Shown here: piece by piece, positions 1 through 12,165 of the stretch
How positions within the stretch are numbered: position 1 is the stretch's first letter
Layout: each line of letters begins with the position of its first letter
Source of the DNA: Mantis religiosa
Taxonomy: Eukaryota; Arthropoda; Insecta; Mantodea; Mantidae
DNA length: 64,000 nt
Assembly: GCA_030765055.1 (NCBI GenBank)
Contig: CM060952.1
Location: forward strand, 176,021,903-176,085,902
Direction of reading: 5' to 3'
Position numbers and translations under genes: made by a program
Notes under the pieces: model-generated
What the model was told of the DNA's origin: nothing
Database searches by the model: none
The model's input: only the letters and a program-made list of their open reading frames with translations

Positions 1-677
1 AAATTATCTACTTTAGAGAAACGTTTCCTTTTGTTTTCACACTTGATCGGCGTCTTTGGTATTCCTTTCGTCACAATATTTCTTACTGTATTTCTGTGAA
101 TACCCAGAATTTATCATCTGGTTCATTGCACGACCCCTTACCAAGATTATTTTTCAGCACATATTTATATATGTTCAAAACAAGCGCTTGAATTTGCTTA
201 GAAACAGTTCCCATTATAACTTTGTTTTTTGAGGCTTTTCCGGTAATATAACTCGGCCCAGTTATTCACACATTTTCTTCACTTTGATTATTTTCACTTG
301 ACTGAAAGTTATCTACTACTTCATTTGCATTTACCACTGCATTTCCCTCCCACGGTCTCCATATTGCGACACACAACGAATTTCTGCACATAATGAAACA
401 GATCAACTGGAAGGTGGAACTTTGGCAACTGAGACTCCACGTGGTGTAGACATGCAACTGTCACTTCGAGAAAAATCAGGGTTGCGATTGGTCCTCAACG
501 ACAGGTTCCATTTCTGAAGTGTGGAGATAGATTTATGACGGTCATTATTGGGCGGGAGGCTCAAGTTCCTTTGTGTATGGTTTGTACTGAGAGGACATCC
601 CTAAATTCATTCTGCAAAGGCTAAATTTTCCGCATATATAAGTGTGTATACTTTATTACGGCTATTTGGCTGCAATT
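1..677. other. AT-rich DNA without recognised gene
   Basis: I see no convincing coding frame, RNA gene or repeat-family member here. The short open frames have low-complexity or non-protein-like composition. Confidence 0.5.
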
Positions 678-718
<41 letters not shown>

Positions 719-719
719 T
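678..719 (+). repeat. (ATC)14 microsatellite
   Basis: About fourteen uninterrupted ATC units are seen directly. No retroelement tail is recognisable immediately upstream, unlike the longer CAT array near 13.5 kb. Confidence 0.95.
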
Positions 720-1859
720 AGTATTAACAATCTCTCTCTGTCACATATCCACACAGCATATGAAACTGTCCCCAAAATTTCGCAAATAAAATAAATCCGT
801 AATTAAATTTCACATTTGGAAAATTATTTAAAATGTGCAATCACTTGCTAATGCAAAGAGTCAGGGTACTGTGAGTATTTTGATGTTGTGCGTAGGAACG
901 AAATCGCTCACCTCCATAATGTTGGCTGATCACACCAATTACACATCTTCGGCCATATTTACCTTCCCATACACCTCCTGCAACAGGCGAATCCCAAGTC
1001 GGAATACAAGTCTTGGGGCAGAAAAAAAAAGGAAAGCAAGAAAACATAAAACTCGGGATAATTAATGTTTTGAGAGACGTGGAGCGAAATGGTTGTTCCA
1101 TACCCCAGAAAATAATGACGAGCCTAAGGCAAGGTTTTGGCTCCATGGCATTGCCAAGCCCTTCTCAGCAAAAGAATTCTTCAGCCGTGATTTAGGGAGA
1201 GGGGGAAAAAAGAAAATCTCTGTGAAGAGCTTTCCTTTCATGCATAAGGACGGTGGACAGCCTGCGGGATGACCCATAGTCGCCACTAACAAGGCCGCCT
1301 GGTAGAACATGCGTTTGGACTTGTTCAAGAGGTTCAGAATCGGCCCACTGCCCCGGGTTACACACAATGCTCTTTACAGAAATAAAAGACTGCACAGTCC
1401 TTATTACAACAAACTCATTTTTATGATTTTCTGTTTTACTTCACACGTTCAGCTTCAGAAGAGAACATGGTGAAACAGACATAACTTTTCCCAAACGCTG
1501 TTGATAATTGGCTAGGAATATTTGTGCAGTAACTTAAGGCGACGCATGTATAATTCATCTTAATAGCGCTGATGACTTCTTAGGAAATTTTAAGCACATA
1601 GATAAACTCTAGGGTTCTGTGTAATTCAACTTAATTGAAATTTCTTTAGAAGAAGCTAATATGTCATACTGTGGTTCATTTAATACAGCATTCATAAAAT
1701 TATCTAGCTTTGCATACGAGACGTAAAAGACGAGAAATATTCATCAGCAAACTGCGAATCACTTGAAATTCAGCTGACAACCTATGCAGCTTTGCAATTT
1801 TGTGACGTTTTAGGACTTTTCGAAATGAATGCTAGATGACCAATGTCTAACCAAAAGTA
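720..1859. other. No recognised gene
   Basis: Overlapping short open frames occur on both strands at 835-1395, but none resembles a known protein. I call no gene here. Confidence 0.45.
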
Positions 1860-3065
1860 GCAGGGTTGTTCAGTAAAGAATGATCACATTTTCTTTTTGA
1901 AAACGTACCTATACTCATCCTCATAATTGGGTTGGTCCTTCTCGAAACCACTTTTTGATAAATCCTTCAAAATCGCCTCTGCAGCCTTCACCACTGCTTC
2001 TGATGATAGATAATGCCTCCCACGAAGGCGTTTCTTCAAGTTAGGGAATAGAAAATAGTCACATGAGGCTAAATCCAGACTACAAGGAGGGTGAGAGAAG
2101 CACTTCACGTTGACTTTTGCAATATATTCAGCAACAACATTGGCAATATGCGGCCATGAATTATTATGGTGCAGCATCCAGCCATCTTCATGGAAATGTG
2201 ATCTTTTGTGCCTAACATCCCTGTAGTATTGTCCAGTTCCTGACCTGTGTGCAGGTACAACCTGCTGATAAACCATTCCATGAATATCAAAGAATGAGTT
2301 GACCATAACTTTCCCAGCAGAAGCAACCACTTTTTGGGGGGTTGGAGATCAAGGAGATTTCCACACTGAGCTTTGCTGTTTGCTCTCATGATCAAAACGA
2401 TGTAGCTAAGTTTCATCAGCAGTGATTACGTTTGAAAGAAACTCCGGATCTTCCTCTAACATAAACTTTAACTGCATGCACACCGTCATGCGAATGTCCT
2501 TTTGTTCGGGAGTCAGCAGTCTTGAAACCCATCGCGCACAAACACGTCTCATGTGTAATGTTTCTGTCACAACGTGTGGGTGGCCCCAATGAAATGTTCA
2601 GATTTCAGAAAGTGATCTTAAGGTAATCCGACGATCCTCTCTCATAATGGCAGCAGCAGTGTGGATGTTTTCTTCCATAAGAGCAGTAACTGGAGCACTG
2701 GGTCCACCCTCCTTTGAAATTGATTCTCTCTCCTCTTTTACACATTTTAAACCACCTTCTAGCTGTGCTGTAGGGAAGAAGAGACTCTCCACAGGCCTCC
2801 TGTAACATTGTCTAGACTTCAATTGAAGGTTTGTTGAGACGAAAATGCATATTGTTTCTCGCGTGTTACCTCCATTGCACCGGTAGGCGATACTGAACAT
2901 GTCTGAACTTGCCTGGGTCTCATAGGCGGGAACCAGGAGTACCAGCAATGAAACCACAATGTCATATTTGTTTCACATTAAGCTAACAGAATATAATAAG
3001 ATTGAATTTTGGTGCGAAAAATTATAACCGTAAAAAAATTATAATCATTCTTTATTGAACACCTT
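1860..3065 (-). mobile_element. Decayed mariner-like DNA transposon, copy 1
   Basis: The two ends are imperfect terminal inverted repeats. The left end reads GTTCAGTAAAGAATGATCA near 1868 and the right end, reverse-complemented, reads GTTCAATAAAGAATGATTA near 3057. A TA dinucleotide sits just outside each end (1858-1859 and 3065-3066), as expected for TA target duplication. The ~1.2-kb length fits mariner. The interior encodes a broken transposase on the minus strand (see the next entry). Boundaries are good to within a few bases. Confidence 0.85.
1884..2960 (-). pseudogene. Mariner transposase pseudogene
   Basis: Reading the minus strand from about 2960 down, fragments in several frames match a mariner transposase: a helix-turn-helix-type N-terminal part, then a block ending RVCARWVSRLLTPEQK, then ITADET followed by a TAG stop where the family has Trp. 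The C-terminal half (1884-2330, 148 codons) contains MLHHNNSWPH and SHPPCSLDLASCDYFLFP. In family terms the first catalytic Asp (ITGDETW) survives, the second (HDN) is replaced by His (HHNN), and the third (PCDYF) survives. Frameshifts, at least one stop and the lost catalytic residue make it non-functional. The DD34D mariner assignment rests on these motifs. Confidence 0.88.
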
Positions 3066-3854
3066 AGTATTTGGCTACAATTACTGATGAGGATTTCAAT
3101 TCCTCATTAAATATCAATTGGTAGTTCCAAGGAAAAAAAGAGAAGCAAGGGATAACTCATTGTTATTATATTATGTCTTATCACACTGAATGACGTCATT
3201 CGTAGTTTAGCACTTTAGTGATTCACGGCAAAGTATCCTTATCGATATTAGGGAAACAAATACAGATTGTATTAAAATGCACAGTTCTCTACATAGAAAG
3301 CCACAAAGGGATATCAGTAAGTTGTGCAGAATTCCACTAAAACTTTTACTTCAGCATGTAGTAATGCGATAGATAATTGTCACAGAGTTACAAAGTTCAC
3401 ACGCACAGCTGTGACTTTAAACAGTTTTTGACGGTATCTATGCACTGCTAACGGGTTCACAAGATGTCAGTCTTGATTGGTATCTCTCCAGGATATATCC
3501 ATCATGACCACTTTTATAAAAAATTGTGCCATACTTCCTTCTACTTTCCTTCCCTTTTTGGAGAAGTCTTTTCCAGCTGCCCGTAGATGAACTGACATGG
3601 CTCCTTTGTGAGTCATGGACTAGTCTAGTTTTCGTGTGTTTTAGAACATCTAGCACAGCCTTCAGACGCGTGATTTTGCGGCTTTCAAATTGATATATAT
3701 CTTAAACTTAGTTTTTCACACCGCACTCTATTCCACGTGGGGTGATACAGACTTATTTTGATCTAAATTAAATATTACTTTTGAAAATTAAATTGGATTA
3801 AGCATTTAGGTCATAATGGAAAGAATGAAATGGATTAAATGATTTTTTTATTTG
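3066..3854. other. No recognised gene
   Basis: AT-rich sequence. I see no coding frame or repeat family I can name. Confidence 0.4.
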
Positions 3855-4085
3855 TAATTTACGTTCTCCAACGTTAAGTCATACCGGACGATGCATGAAA
3901 TGGAGTAAGTGATGCTCAAATGAGTCCGAGATCCATGGAGCTTATATTTACCCAACATTCGTCTATCAGCATTAGGGAAAACCCCGAAAAAAACCTATCC
4001 AGGTATCTCACCGTAACCGAGATTCGAAGTCGGGGCTTTTCGAACGTGAGTCAGATGCGCTACCATTTACGCTACCGAGGTGGGC
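3855..4085 (-). mobile_element. tRNA-derived SINE, family B
   Basis: Read on the minus strand it starts with a tRNA-like head (GCCCACCTCGGTAGCGTAAA..., box-A-like) and a box-B-like segment near 4021-4036. The body contains GGTTTTTTTCGGGGTTTTCC-type sequence and the tail ends in ...AACGTTGGAGAACGTAAAT. The same sequence recurs at 40306, 58614 and 62107. RNA polymerase III transcription of the head is inferred from the SINE class. Confidence 0.8.
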
Positions 4086-4490
4086 ATGAAATGGTGCTCA
4101 AATATGCCTGGGTCCATAAAGCTTAGAGTTATCCGACGTTTATCTATCAAAATAAGGAAAAACTACGACAAAAACCTTATCCAGATAACCCTAGGTTCTG
4201 TATGCCGCTACCTCTTGAACATCATCCGTAGGCCGGTGTTTGCAACGGTATTACAGGTTTGTTATATTTTGCCCATATTTCTGATTGGCTTTTTCTTTTC
4301 AGGAACTCTCATTGCAGTGAGGTTTTGTTTGTTTGTTTGTTTGTTTGTTTGTAATTTACGTCCTCCAACATTTAGTCATGTCGGACGATGAATGAAATGG
4401 GTGAAATGATACTCAATGCATCCGGGGTCCATGGAGCTTAGAGTTACCCAACATTCATCTTTCAGGATAAGGGAAACCCCCGGAAAAAAC
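4086..4490 (-). mobile_element. Family B SINE fragments with a (GTTT)n run
   Basis: Two partial minus-strand copies of the same SINE body are visible at 4086-4194 and 4351-4490, both containing the conserved ...CTCCATGGACCC-type segment on the minus strand. A GTTT run at 4322-4350 directly abuts the second fragment's tail end, suggesting a 3'-tail-derived microsatellite. The heads are missing. Confidence 0.65.
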
Positions 4491-6317
4491 AACAGTGAGT
4501 TTCGATGAACTTGTCAGTATTCATGTAGATCTTTGCATCCTCAGCATTTTGTCTAATTGTGTGTACAACGTTATATGTGTCAACGTTGAACAAGAGAAGG
4601 TTCAGGTGCCCTGCCTTCTAAATCTACAAGTACTGCCTGCAACTATCCTCGGTGGAACCTTAACGCATTCTCAATATCAATCATGACTCATATAATTCAT
4701 TATGGACTGAATCCGAACTGTTGTTCCGGGATCCTGTGTTGGACTTCATCAGATATTCGTCTGGTGATAAGCCTTGTACTTTCAAAATGCAGTTTATTCC
4801 AGGAAGATCCCTTGTAGGAGCTCGGATACGATTGGTTTCCTTTTCTCTCGAAGAGCCTTTTAATATCGAGGTTTTTCAGATTACTGGTGTCTTTTTGTAA
4901 GCACAAACTTATTCATACTTCAGAAGTTAGGAGATGTAACACCTCAAAAGTTTCTAATGCAACATTTGAAAACAGTTTAATTTTCAATCAGTCGCCGAAT
5001 CCTTCGTATACCTTTGTTAGCCAACTATAAATTTGTATGTGATGTAGTCTGTTCTTACACCCAGTTACACATATACTTAGAGAAAATGTAATACTGCAGC
5101 AGATTTATCAACGTCACTCTTGCTGAAGACGGCATCAAAGTGCTCCACGACGTTTTTAACTACTCGTAGCCTTATTTTGCGATGTGATATTTTAATATGA
5201 CAAATAAAATGTTTATTTTTAATCCAAGATGAAATATGTACTGCTTTTTCTATATAGCAAATACACCATAATTTATAGGAGACGTAAAGTCTCCTATACG
5301 GAGCCTCTATTTATAAAGAAATGCAGAGGTCTTAAAACACACAAATTATGTCCGAAAGATTTTGTGGTATTAGCCATTTCTGATGTACTGGTTTGAATTT
5401 TGTAATACTTTATGTACATTTGCAGGAAATAACATTTTAACACCAAATGACTAATGGAATATAAAATATATCGTTATTTATAGTATCTGTAGGTAAAATT
5501 GAACATTTAAATAATCCTTTTACTTTAGTAGAAATCGAATTCTGTAAATAAAGAGAATAAATTACAAAATATATCAGAAATGACAACATGTGAAGACAAT
5601 TTTTGTCATTAAATCTAGGAAAAAGGAAGTCTGGTTCAAGTGTTGCTAGAATTTTTACACCTGTGCCATAGATAGCAGATCACCGCATATCGCATGCAGC
5701 TTATTAGTGTAGACTGTGTATTCTCCAGACCACGTTTTACACCCCAAAGAGTCACCAGAGTACAGAGGGCGGGGTCACTACACTGTACTGTATAGAAACT
5801 CCGCGGTGGTCCAGGACAGTCGTCATTCCGCCTTACGTAGCTCTGAAACAGTCACTGGTTCGGAGACCGGAGGCTGCCCCTCCCCCCAAAGCAAGCTGGA
5901 CTCCAGGCAGACTTGCACAACTGGCATCCCACCAGCCACGTTCCAGAATCAGCCCACTAGGGCAGCCCGGAGTCCGTCCCGCCGGAGGGGAGAATGTTCA
6001 TTCACAGTACTGCCCAGCAATGCAAAGAAGGTCCCTGAAAGGAATGAGCACCCTTACACAGTGGGACCAGCGCAGCGAATGTGTGTGATAGGAAAAGCAT
6101 GCTACCCAAGGAACAGAACCGTTAAAAAACATGCGCCTTAGTTAACCTGTACAGTAACACCGAGAAGATTCATTCACAAAAGTAGAAGCCGTCAGAATGT
6201 TTTTGAATTGTCTGTAACTGTACTGATATGGGGTGTCAAACCTGTCCCGGGAGGATGTGGGAACCATCTGCAATCCCCCTGCGTCTCAGGCTCCGCAGAA
6301 TTTCTCTCCTGTGGTAT
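4491..6317. other. No recognised gene; one unexplained GC-richer open frame
   Basis: The stretch 5716-6141 (+) is open for 141 codons and is richer in G+C than its surroundings. Its translation (Arg/Ser/Pro-rich) matches no family I know and has no splice context I can defend, so I do not call it a gene. The rest is AT-rich non-coding DNA. Confidence 0.35.
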
Positions 6318-6575
6318 ACTATACATCAGCTCGCCATGCACCGCCGATGTTCTCGCCAACACTTCTACCTGAAAGAGACCACCAGATGAAAGAAGATATG
6401 AAATGATAATGAATGTGAAATTGTGGGACAGAAAATTCGCGGGATGTAATTAACATACCCAGCATTCGTCTAGGGACCCCGGATAACCACTTGAAAGAAT
6501 CTATGGTCAAATGGAATCGAACCATGGTCCTGCCATCTGCGGGCTACAGACGAAACTGCCTGGGCCATCCCGCTC
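6318..6575 (-). mobile_element. tRNA-derived SINE, family A
   Basis: The reverse complement begins GAGCGGGATGGCCCAGGCAG (box-A-like), has GGTTCGATTCC (box B) about 50 bp downstream, and ends with a GGTGGTCTCTTTCAGG-type segment. The plus-strand copy at 11889-12165 shares head and tail. No TSD was found. Confidence 0.75.
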
Positions 6576-7559
6576 GGTCACTCTTGTGTAATTTCAACCG
6601 AACAGCGTAGGAATCTCTATGCCTGATAGTGACAGCGCGACAACAGAGTACTTCACCGTCCCTGTAGAGTCCTGGTAAGCCATTCTGACGTGGCTTTCTC
6701 CGAAAGCCCCAATGTAAGGCAGTTTCGTGTTTATTAATCACGAAATTATGTCATTGTTTTCAGGATCTCGTTCCGTCAGCAGGATGATGGCAGCTTATGA
6801 ATTAGCACCAGAGGAGTTCACGCTATTGAAATAAATTCTCGTCAGTTAAATGTCATTTTCAGTCGTTTTTACGAAGAAATGGGAAAATGATGTAAAACAA
6901 ATTAATAAACTGCGTAGGCATGCATTCTGAAACGTATAGCTGGAAGTTTCCATTCTGTGTTTGTGCTTCCTCACTTTTGTGTTTCATTCTGTGGGCTTTA
7001 TGTTTGTCAACTTTCTCATTTTCCTCTCTTATTACCTTCTTTCATGGCATATTCATTCAAGCCTCCGTTCTCTTTTTGTTTTTAGAAAAATATGAGGTTC
7101 ATCAGTATATAAAAGGTCGATTATGTCAAGAACTAAAGTAAATATCACTCCACTTTACATTCATACTTACGGGTTGTAACTGAAATAAGGTTCTCCTTTC
7201 AACTGGTGAACGTGTTTTGTTAAAGCTTTCTATCCTGAGTTGTGAATGTTAGAATCTGCAGCTACGTCGATTTAGTAAACTGTTTTACATTTTTTAAACG
7301 CTTGGCTGAAGTGCGTATGTATTATATGCAATCCAAAATTTGAAAGTCCAGATTTAATTGGAAACACAGTTTTCAAGACCACATGAATAACAAAAATCAA
7401 TTTCGAAAAAATTTACTCTCTCTGAGTGTATATGTGTGTGTTTGTGTGTGTAAGAGAGCATAAAATTTCGTCAAATAGTTAAATAGCATTCTTCATTATC
7501 ATGACTTACTCATAGTTCATTCAGAATAAAAGATATTTCATTATCTGTTACCACACCAG
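6576..7559. other. Presumed intronic or upstream DNA of RPB1
   Basis: No RPB1 CTD-like heptads or other exons are visible. If the 7560 exon is real, this sequence is probably part of the preceding intron. Confidence 0.4.
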
Positions 7560-8844
7560 GTGGCTCTACCTACTATTCTCTATCCTCTCCAAGCTATTTA
7601 CCGATAAGTCCCACCTACTCTCCAACAAGTCCACAATACTCGCCATCAAGTTCCAAATATTCTCCTACCATACCTACATGCAAAGTTAAGTGAGGTCTAC
7701 CCAAAGTCCGAAGACCGTGGCCTCTGTTACCCGGGAGCGATGGAAAACTCCGGGGTCTTTCCTTGGGACAATACTGGAATCTAAAACGCACCCCTCCCCC
7801 ATCGACAACTACGTCAAGACGGGTGGAAGTGAAACACCACTTACGCGAGTCAACCCCGCAGGAAAGACTACCGAAAAACCTCGGTGCGGCCGCCTGGTGA
7901 TCTACCAAACCCACTAGCTCTGCAGGCTAGTACCGGGACTCTTTAGGCAATCCTCTGGCCCCTCCGGGCGGCCGGAACCTGGCCGGAGGTACCCGATTTC
8001 CCGCGGGTAATGGGAACACACTACCCCTCGAGTCCAACCCAATCCGAATAACTCCCATTCTGGGAGGGTCTAGAATTTTCGCCCCGAGGTTCCTCTGGTA
8101 ACGTCAGAGGGTCAGCAGCGCTCGCACTAAAGCAGCTGAAGGGGACGGATCCCCTCCCCTACGGGGGATCCTATATACATGTAAACTCAAGGGTATCTAC
8201 CAGGGCATATCCTCATAGAGTGAAGAGTGACCCCACGCCCTTTAACGACCAGGTAGTTACTGAGCTGTCCCGATAGGGCCCCCGGCGCCTTCGTGGGGCT
8301 GTCCATAAGGCAAGACCAAGAGACTAACAAGTCTCCCTCCCCTATCTGGTCCTGTGGATTCAAGACGGGATGGAAGGGATACGCCACTTACGCGCGCCAA
8401 CTCCAAAATGGGAGGGCTACCGATATGACCTCGTTGGGACCACCTGGTGATCTAGCACACCTTCAACTAGCTATACAGGCTAGTACGCGGGAATATTATG
8501 GCTTCCCTCATCCCCATCGGTAGGCGTACCCGATTTCCCACGGCTATCGGGAACAACTGCCCCCTCGAGTCCAACCCAATGCGAACAACTCCCAATCAGG
8601 GAGGGGCTTGAATGTTCAGCCCGAAGTACCTCTAGTAACGTCAGAGTTACCACGAGTGCTAGGGGTCCGCAGCGCAAGCACCACGGTATCTGAAGGGGAG
8701 GATCCCCGGGTCCTACATACACAACTACACACTTCTTTCAACTAGAGCCCATCATCACCATCGTACTCGCCAGCAGTGCTAGGATATTCACCAACGTCAC
8801 CAACATACTCGCCAGCTTCTCCTGCTTATGAGAGCAGTGATTAA
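7560..8844 (+). CDS. RNA polymerase II largest subunit RPB1, last two exons (CTD end)
   Basis: This is the C-terminal end of the catalytic subunit of RNA polymerase II, whose heptad tail recruits capping, splicing and 3'-processing factors in the nucleus. Exon 1 (7560-7684) follows an acceptor (CACACCAG) and encodes SYLPISPT, YSPTSPQ, YSPSSSK, YSPT. A donor-like AAA/GTTAAGT lies at 7682-7690. Exon 2 (8746-8844) follows a pyrimidine-rich acceptor (TTCTTTCAACTAG) and encodes SPSSPS, YSPAVLG, YSPTSPT, YSPASPA, YESSD and a TAA stop. The join is in phase 0 and keeps the heptad register. Several heptads deviate from YSPTSPS, which is usual for insect CTDs. Only the terminal exons are in the window and earlier exons were not found. 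A pseudogene is less likely because both splice sites, the frame and an acidic terminus are kept. Confidence 0.8.
7685..8745 (+). repeat. RPB1 last intron, carrying two GC-rich repeat copies
   Basis: The 1,061-bp intron contains two head-to-tail copies of a GC-rich sequence, roughly 7770-8175 and 8300-8715. Both share GTGATCTA near the middle, CTCGAGTCCAACCCAAT, AACTCCCA..GGGAGGG and CTGAAGGGGA near the end. A third copy in the same orientation lies at about 12540-12965. Copy 1 ends with a GGATCCCC...GGGGGATCC hairpin. I do not see a protein in any frame. The repeat is probably part of a retroelement, given what follows the third copy. Confidence 0.7.
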
Positions 8845-8948
8845 GCACTTAAAAAGAATATTACTGCACATATATTACCTTGTTTTATTTTATGTTATTT
8901 CTAAGACTGAGTTGAAAAGGGTTACCAGCTGCATAGAGGAAAGCAGTG

Positions 8949-8954
8949 AATAAA
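8949..8954 (+). promoter_or_regulatory. Candidate polyadenylation signal of RPB1
   Basis: AATAAA lies about 105 bp after the TAA stop. It is the first canonical hexamer downstream. The role is inferred from position only. Confidence 0.45.
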
Positions 8955-9193
8955 TTCAAGTATTGAAGATTTTACTAAGAATTTTAAATATCCACAAAGT
9001 GTATTTTTATAGAGTGTATTAGTGGTAGAAACCTACACATATTCTAGTTTAAGTTCAGTGTAAATATATTTGTTATAATTGTTAGTGACAAAGGAAAATA
9101 TGTTAATTTGAATGTCCAGTCATATATTGTGAATTTCACTGTGGCATTCATTACATTAAGTTGTTTTAAATACATTGTAAATATTTTTCTATA

Positions 9194-10478
9194 CGAAGGG
9201 GGACCCAAAAGAAACCGGACTGTTGTCATAAAAATTTTATTGATGAACCTTTTCACAAAATTATATCAGACACCTTCAAAATACTCTCCATTATATGCGA
9301 TGCACTTGTCAAGTCTCTTTCCCCACTTTTGGAAGGAAGTTTGGTGTTATTCAAGTTTTATATTGTCCAGTGCCCTTTGCGAAGCTGTTTTTACCGCCTC
9401 CACATCGTCACAGCGCTCCCCTTTTTGCGTTTTTTTTCCATTCGTGGAAATAAGAAAAACTCGCACGGGGCTAGTTCCGGCAAATACGGAGCGTGGGGAA
9501 CGACAGACCACCTCTGAGATGCCAAATAGTGGGTCACTGTAAAGCTGTGTGTGCTGGAGCGTTGTCGTGATGCAGAAACCAATCACCTTATCGCCAAAGT
9601 TCCGGAAGTTTCCTCCTCACATCCTCTCGCAGACGCCTTAAAACATCCAAGTAAAAGTGCTGGTTAAGAGTTTGGCCAGGGGGTACGAATTCCCGATGCA
9701 CAATTCCACGAACATAAAAAAGACAATGATCATCGTCTTCACATTTGACCTCACTTGCCTTGCTTCCTTTGGTCTGGGAGAGTTGGGAGTCCTCCACTGA
9801 CTTGACGCTTGCTTGGCCACCAACTGTCATCCCCTGCAATGACTGTTCAAGAAGTTTGGATCACGTGCAATCTCTGTTTTCAAGTCCTAACACACATTAA
9901 TGCTGATGGTTTTGTGCTCCTGTGTGAAAAGGCACGGAACAAATTTAGCATCAACACGTCTCATGTGCAAATCCTCCCTCAAAATCCGCTGACACGAGCT
10001 CCAACTGATTCCTGTCGCTACAGAAATTTGGTCGATCGTTTGGCGACGATCCTCGCCAAATCCTCAATGTTTTCCTCATTTCGCGATGTTGAAGGACGTC
10101 CAGAACGAACTTGGTCTTCAACACACATCTCACTATGTTTAAAGCGACCAAACCTCTCGAAAACCTGTGTGCGATTCATAGCGTCCTCCTGGAAAGCTTC
10201 CTGAAGAATTTGGTGTGTCTCCGTTGCAGTTTTTGAAGCAGGAAAAGAATTTCACACAGACCCTTTGTTCTTTTAAAGTTGCCATGACGACTTCGCAGAG
10301 GTACCCCGCCAACAGTCACTGAAACACAATATCACACTTGCACGTTTAGCTCTACACTGACGCCGTCTGCACAGCTGTTTCATGAAGGTCTCTACTAACA
10401 CCATCTAGCGTGAGAACCCTGCACTACGTCTACGAGTGGCAGCGCCCTCGGAGTCCGGTTTCTTTTAGGTCACCTTCG
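9194..10478 (-). mobile_element. Mariner-like DNA transposon, copy 2
   Basis: The ~28-bp terminal inverted repeats match with few differences: left CGAAGGGGGACCCAAAAGAA, right reverse-complemented CGAAGGTGACCTAAAAGAAA, both continuing into ACCGGACT. TA flanks the left end at 9192-9193, but the right flank reads TG, so the TSD is no longer intact. The length is 1,285 bp, typical of mariner. It is a different lineage from the copy at 1860 because TIR and protein differ. Confidence 0.9.
9391..10280 (-). pseudogene. Mariner transposase pseudogene, copy 2
   Basis: On the minus strand, transposase segments lie in several frames: an N-terminal region near 9951-10151, VIAGDDSWW (first catalytic Asp context), GIVHREFVPPGQTLNQ followed by LDVLRRLREDVRRKLPELWR (9588-9710), DWFLHHDNAPAHTALQ (second Asp intact) and then a stop, and in another frame YLPELAPCEFFLFPRM. 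In the last block the expected third Asp of DD34D is Glu. Multiple frameshifts make it inactive. It would have cut and pasted its own element at TA sites in the nucleus. Confidence 0.88.
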
Positions 10479-11888
10479 TGTGCATTCAGAAGGAATTCAC
10501 GTTTAGCCTTACAATTTCTCATGATTTCCATAATGGTTTCTTGTATATCTTACTTTTAATAAGTTGCATTTAAAATAAAATATAATCAGTTACTAGACAA
10601 ATGTATATATGCATTTGTAATATTATTAATAACAGTAATATCTATTGCAATTGATGGATTAAGGGATAATTAAAACTCAGACATACATAAAAGTAATAGC
10701 CATGAAAGCTTTTAGCAAAGTAGAATTAGATTCTTCTATGTGTGCAAAAAATTAACAGTGCTTGTAGATTTATTCCTTTCCGAGAGTGGCAGTAGCTTTT
10801 TTTGCCGCAGAATGTGATGTATCTCGGCAGAAGCATTTTGCATAAATACTAAGGCTGTTGTGCATTTTATAAGATTTCCCACCCGTTCATCAACAAGTCT
10901 ACTAACATCTAAACTTATTGCATCATGTTATGTTTTTATCAAAATTCATTAAGAGAAGATATTTGAGTTCCCCCTAGTTTCATACAAGTCTTCCTTAGTT
11001 CCTGCTTGTATCTTGGACATTGTTTCAAGTCAATCATAGAGGGAGGTTGACACCGGCGAGTTGGAGTAGAACATTATTAATGTAAATGTGAAAAATACGA
11101 AAGAAAAACAAGTGCGGTCTAAACAAGTGAGTTACTATGGTTGCTCATGCGTGAAAAATTGACAATCGTTTACGCGGTTACAGAAAACTAAGTTAGGTTA
11201 AGAATCAGTGCCAAAAAGAATAAATTACTCAGAAAAAATCTTAGCCATTTTAATGTAAAACCAAAGCCTTTTTTATTCACAAAAACTGTATGACACCTAT
11301 GACAGATTTTTTATATGTTTTTCATACTTCCATGATGACAAAGTAATGCGTGCGCGTGCCACCCTTGAGCTTTGTTTTTCAACGAATCTGCCAGATGCTG
11401 CAGTGGCGAGAATTTCGAGATCCTTTCCTCAGGATATGCGTGGGTATTACATACCGCCAGTTAAGTTGACTGATATATTTAATAGACGCTAGACACTTCA
11501 AGTGGATTGCTGATTGAGGTTGAAGAACTAAACTATTGTGCACTTTATTACTCCTAAATATGACAATTGGATTGCATCTGATTCTTCCTTATCTTCTAAT
11601 TAGAATGCCTCTTTCTACAACAATAGTGATAAGTATACATTGCCTTTAGTGCCGAATAGTGCAATGAGGTGTCGCTACCTGAACCCCTAAATTTATATAA
11701 TGCAAACGTCATCTGTAAGCAATAGGTATACCGATAATCTGTCAAAGAAGGAGATCAAGGTCGCGTATTTAATAAATACTCACTCTTATAGTAACAGAAA
11801 TTCTGCCTTCATATGTTTTTCTCCCAGCCAACGATCCTCGAAATTTTTCAAATACTAACTTCAAACTTATTCAAATCTGGAACAACAA
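10479..11888. other. No recognised gene
   Basis: AT-rich sequence without a credible coding frame or a repeat I can name. Confidence 0.45.
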
Positions 11889-12165
11889 GCGGGATGGCTT
11901 GGGGGGTTACGTCTGTGTCCCTCATTTGGGAGTCCCGGGTTAGATTCCCACTGGCCGACATACTTGAACCGTAGATTTTTTCGGGGTTTTCCAGCCTGAG
12001 TTGCCAGGGGAATGCTTGGTAGGTTAATTACATTCCCCGAAATTCATGTCCCACCATTTTATCTCCATTACTATTTCACATCATCTCTCATCTGGTGGTC
12101 TGTTTCAGGGCGGAACTGTCGGCGGTGGTTTCGGCGGTGATTGGCGGGATGATACGCTCTGAGGT
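11889..12165 (+). mobile_element. tRNA-derived SINE, family A
   Basis: The head GCGGGATGGCTTGG and the box-B-like GGGTTAGATTCCC are followed by a body with TTTTTTCGGGGTTTTCC and a tail beginning CATCTGGTGGTCTGTTTCAGG. The tail matches the minus-strand copy at 6318-6575. Confidence 0.75.

Noticed and set aside
3920..4126. Frame with IRENPEKNLSR
   Set aside because: It is the translation of SINE family B, often mistaken for protein in insect gene sets.
5716..6141. 141-codon frame as a host gene
   Set aside because: It has no recognisable domain, splice context or conservation that I can judge.
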